Below, in pieces: positions 5,035 to 6,973 of a DNA stretch of 6,973 nt; positions within the stretch are counted from its first letter, which is position 1; every line of letters begins with the position of its first letter. The notes beneath the pieces are model-generated. The model was not told where the DNA came from. It saw nothing but the letters and a program-made list of their open reading frames with translations, and did no database searches. Origin of the DNA: Nitrospirota bacterium (GTDB taxonomy: Bacteria > Nitrospirota > Nitrospiria > Nitrospirales > Nitrospiraceae); contig JAHWYE010000088.1 in the NCBI GenBank assembly GCA_020028195.1, positions 1 to 6,973 on the forward strand, read 5' to 3'. The position numbers and the translations under genes are program-made.

Positions 5035-6210
5035 TTAGCCAGGCGTGAGCGCATCCAGGAAACTCTCGCCACAGTCCAGGCGCGGAGCGCCCAGCGCCTC
5101 GGCAACCGTCTGGCCAAGGTCAGCAAAGGTGCGGCGCGTCCCCAGGTTCACTCCTTGTGCGAGGCGCGGGCCAACCACGAGCAACGGGACATACTCCCGA
5201 GAATGATCGGTGCCGGGCGTCGTGGGATCGTTGCCATGGTCAGCGGTCACACAGAGCAGATCACCAGGTCGCACGGCGTCCAGCAGCGCCGGCAGTCTTG
5301 CGTCGAACTCTTGCAAGGCCTTGGCATAGCCTGACGGGTTGTTGCGATGGCCGTATAGGGTGTCAAAATCCACCAGGTTCACGAAGATCAGCCCACGGGG
5401 CATAGTCTTGAGCAGCCGAACCGTTTCGTCCAGACCGGCGGCATTGTTGCCCGTGTGGATCGAACGCGTCAACCCGCGCCCGTTGAATAGGTCCTCAATC
5501 TTCCCGATGCCCACGATCAGTTGACCGGATCTCTTGAGGATATCCAGCAGGGTCGGACTGGGCGGCTCGACGGAAAAATCGCGACGCCGTTCGGTCCGGA
5601 CGAATAGACCTGGTTCACCGATGAAAGGGCGCGCGATGACTCTTGCCACCTGATGTGGAGGTTTCAGTAACTTCCTGGCGGCTCGGCACACCCGGTAAAG
5701 CTCCTCCACCGGCACTACGCGTTCATGGGCAGCGATCTGAAAGACACTATCGGTGCTCGTATAGACAATCGGTGCACCGGTTCGCATATGTTCCTCACCG
5801 AGTTCCTGGATGATCTCAGTACCCGAGGCCGCTCGATTGCCCAGCACTTTCCGGCCGCTGGCCTGTTCAAACAAGTCGAGCATCTCTTTGGGAAATCCTC
5901 TCGGATAGGTCGGAAACGGTTCTTCAAGCAGAATACCGGCCATCTCCCAATGGCCAGCCGTCGAATCCTTGCCCTTGGACAGTTGCCCCATCCTCCCGAA
6001 GCAGCCATCCGGTTGACCCATCGTACGAATACCGGCGAAGTGACCGATGTGGCCAAGCCCCAGGGCCTCCAAATTGGGCAGCGCAAGCCCTCCGACCGCC
6101 TCCGCCACATGCGCCAGCGTGTTGCTCCCCACATCTCCATACTCTGCCGCATCCGGTAGCTCCCCAACGCCGACACCATCCAGCACGATCAGGATCACTC
6201 GCTGAATCAT
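5035..6210 (-). CDS. deoB: Phosphopentomutase DeoB
   Basis: DeoB interconverts ribose (or deoxyribose) 1-phosphate and 5-phosphate, linking nucleoside phosphorolysis to the pentose phosphate pathway in the cytoplasm. The 391-residue length is typical. It belongs to the alkaline phosphatase superfamily. VLDGVGVGELPDA (9-21) supplies metal ligand Asp11. GKDSTAGHWEM (80-90) supplies Thr84, the phosphorylated residue. NLVDFDTLYGHRN (278-290) supplies Asp283 and His288. TADHGNDPTTPGTDHSREY (322-340) supplies Asp324, His325 and His336. The spacing of these ligands matches the well-studied Bacillus cereus enzyme, with the inserted cap domain between about 95 and 215, so the enzyme should be active. 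The ATG at 6210 gives the canonical N-terminus but has no Shine-Dalgarno sequence; see the promoter entry. It leads a unit with the RidA-family and HEAT genes. No other deo genes are adjacent. Confidence 0.97.
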   Translation of the reverse strand: MIQRVILIVLDGVGVGELPDAAEYGDVGSNTLAHVAEAVGGLALPNLEALGLGHIGHFAGIRTMGQPDGCFGRMGQLSKGKDSTAGHWEMAGILLEEPFPTYPRGFPKEMLDLFEQASGRKVLGNRAASGTEIIQELGEEHMRTGAPIVYTSTDSVFQIAAHERVVPVEELYRVCRAARKLLKPPHQVARVIARPFIGEPGLFVRTERRRDFSVEPPSPTLLDILKRSGQLIVGIGKIEDLFNGRGLTRSIHTGNNAAGLDETVRLLKTMPRGLIFVNLVDFDTLYGHRNNPSGYAKALQEFDARLPALLDAVRPGDLLCVTADHGNDPTTPGTDHSREYVPLLVVGPRLAQGVNLGTRRTFADLGQTVAEALGAPRLDCGESFLDALTPG

Positions 6211-6216
6211 GCCGGC

Positions 6217-6245
6217 ACTATAGCAGAAGGAAGCAGAGTTGGAAA
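6217..6245 (-). promoter_or_regulatory. Extended -10 promoter of deoB, likely leaderless transcript
   Basis: On the minus strand TGCTATAGT (6225-6217) is an extended -10 element. A partial -35 match, TTTCCA (6245-6240, four of six), lies 17 bases upstream. The -10 hexamer ends only six bases before the ATG at 6210, so the predicted first transcribed base is the A of the start codon or very near it. The absence of any ribosome site before deoB agrees with a leaderless mRNA. A promoter further upstream, or read-through from mltG, would also be possible. Confidence 0.5.
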
Positions 6246-6344
6246 AGCAGTGAGGCCGGCCATTAGCTCAATCCAACAAGAGGTCAGGTAGAAGACTACT
6301 CTGGCTGGATGAACCGGCGTCGAGTGCAACGATTCGTACCTCCG

Positions 6345-6973
6345 TCAGGAGACCCGACGGTGAGGACGCCGCTGGTACTTGTCCACTGCCCGATTATGCT
6401 CGACCAGCGTGGAAGAGAACTGATGGGTCCCGTCGTTGCGGGATACGAAATAGAGGTAGGTGGCGGGGGCTGGATACAGAGTGGCCCGAATCGAGTGGAG
6501 GCCAGGGTTGGCAATCGGGCCAGGCGGCAGTCCCTGGTTGCGATAGGTATTGTACGGACTGCGTACATCCAAGTCGCGCTTTCTCAAGTTCCCATCGAAC
6601 GAATTGAGTCCATAGATGACCGTGGGATCGCTCTGCAGCGGGATCTTCCGCCGCAGACGGTTGTGGAAGACTGCAGAGATCAGTTCTCGTTCTGCATCCA
6701 TACTCGTCTCCTTCTCGATCACGGATGCTAGGGTCAGCACTTCGTGCAAGCTCATGTTCACCTGCTTCACCCGCTCCTGCAGTTCAGGCGTGAAGGCCTC
6801 CCAGAGGCCCGCCACCATGGTGGTGATGACGTCCTTCGCCTTAGCATTTCTGGCTAACCGATAGGTGTTGGGAAAGAGATAGCCTTCCAGCGTGGTGACG
6901 TCCAGGTTCAGGGTCTGGATAAACTGCTTGTCACGAGCCAGTCGAAGAAACTCATCCGGATCGGAGAGTCCTT
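6345..6973 (-). CDS. mltG: Endolytic murein transglycosylase MltG, N-terminal part cut
   Basis: MltG is an inner-membrane lytic transglycosylase that cuts nascent peptidoglycan and sets glycan strand length. The 208 visible residues are the C-terminal catalytic (YceG-like) part; the frame stays open to the window edge, so the membrane anchor and LysM-like region lie outside. Visible signatures are TLEGYLFPNTYRL (27-39), LASVIEKET (81-89) with catalytic Glu86 (codon 6716-6714), HNRLRRKIPLQSDPTVIYGL (103-122), NTYRNQGLPPGPIANPG (141-157) and the ending YLYFVSRNDGTHQFSSTLVEHN, which are all standard for the family. The protein ends with a short basic tail, RRPHRRVS, before TGA at 6347-6345. An internal ATG at 6818 is not the start, because conserved sequence lies upstream of it. 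There are 134 bases between its stop and deoB, without a clear terminator hairpin and U-run. Confidence 0.96.
   Translation of the reverse strand, partial: GLSDPDEFLRLARDKQFIQTLNLDVTTLEGYLFPNTYRLARNAKAKDVITTMVAGLWEAFTPELQERVKQVNMSLHEVLTLASVIEKETSMDAERELISAVFHNRLRRKIPLQSDPTVIYGLNSFDGNLRKRDLDVRSPYNTYRNQGLPPGPIANPGLHSIRATLYPAPATYLYFVSRNDGTHQFSSTLVEHNRAVDKYQRRPHRRVS

Noticed and set aside
6345..6818. A 157-residue MltG starting at ATG 6818, suggesting a truncated gene
   Set aside because: The same frame is open to the window edge and encodes the conserved LEGYLFPNTY segment upstream, so the gene is cut by the window, not shortened.
1..6973. CRISPR array, transposon ends, tRNA or other structured RNA
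   Set aside because: No regularly spaced repeats, no transposase-like reading frame, no terminal inverted repeats and no cloverleaf-like sequence were seen on either strand. The protein-level repeats in the IPT and propeller genes do not form DNA-level tandem arrays.

Overview
This 6,973-base window holds seven protein genes packed closely on a GC-rich bacterial chromosome. Several traits fit Nitrospira or a close relative in the Nitrospirota: the RsmE N-terminus, the secreted IPT/TIG and YCF48-type proteins, and degenerate CCTCACGT-type motifs in the intergenic gaps. This assignment rests on pattern memory and is not proven. I see no rRNA, tRNA, insertion sequence, phage gene or CRISPR array.

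Layout. On the + strand, bases 2-736 hold almost all of rsmE (16S rRNA m3U1498 methyltransferase), cut by the left edge. It converges on a minus-strand cluster across an 87-base gap rich in inverted repeats. Read in transcription order (right to left), the minus strand carries: the 3' two-thirds or so of mltG (endolytic murein transglycosylase, cut by the right edge); deoB (phosphopentomutase); a RidA/YjgF-family gene with a TTG start; a secreted protein with a novel N-terminal region and C-terminal HEAT-like repeats; a secreted protein of five IPT/TIG domains; and a secreted YCF48-like beta-propeller.

Transcription units. deoB, the RidA-family gene and the HEAT gene are spaced 17 and 38 bases apart and look like one unit. 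It would start from an extended -10 promoter whose predicted start site falls on the deoB ATG, so the mRNA may be leaderless. The IPT and YCF48-like genes are 7 bases apart. They form a second unit behind a near-consensus sigma70 promoter (TTGACA, 18 bases, TATAGT) with a leader of about 110 bases and a strong Shine-Dalgarno site.

How the genes relate. rsmE, mltG, deoB and the RidA-family gene are housekeeping: ribosome maturation, control of glycan strand length, pentose phosphate/nucleoside exchange and removal of reactive enamines/imines. The accessory part is the run of three exported proteins. The most unusual signal is in the IPT/TIG protein: all six cysteines of the predicted mature chain lie in three copies of the motif DGSCC, in domains 2, 4 and 5. 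The neighbouring propeller has just two cysteines, both in a short insertion in one blade. Together they suggest a small, undescribed cell-surface or periplasmic module whose chemistry may depend on paired cysteines; this is inference.
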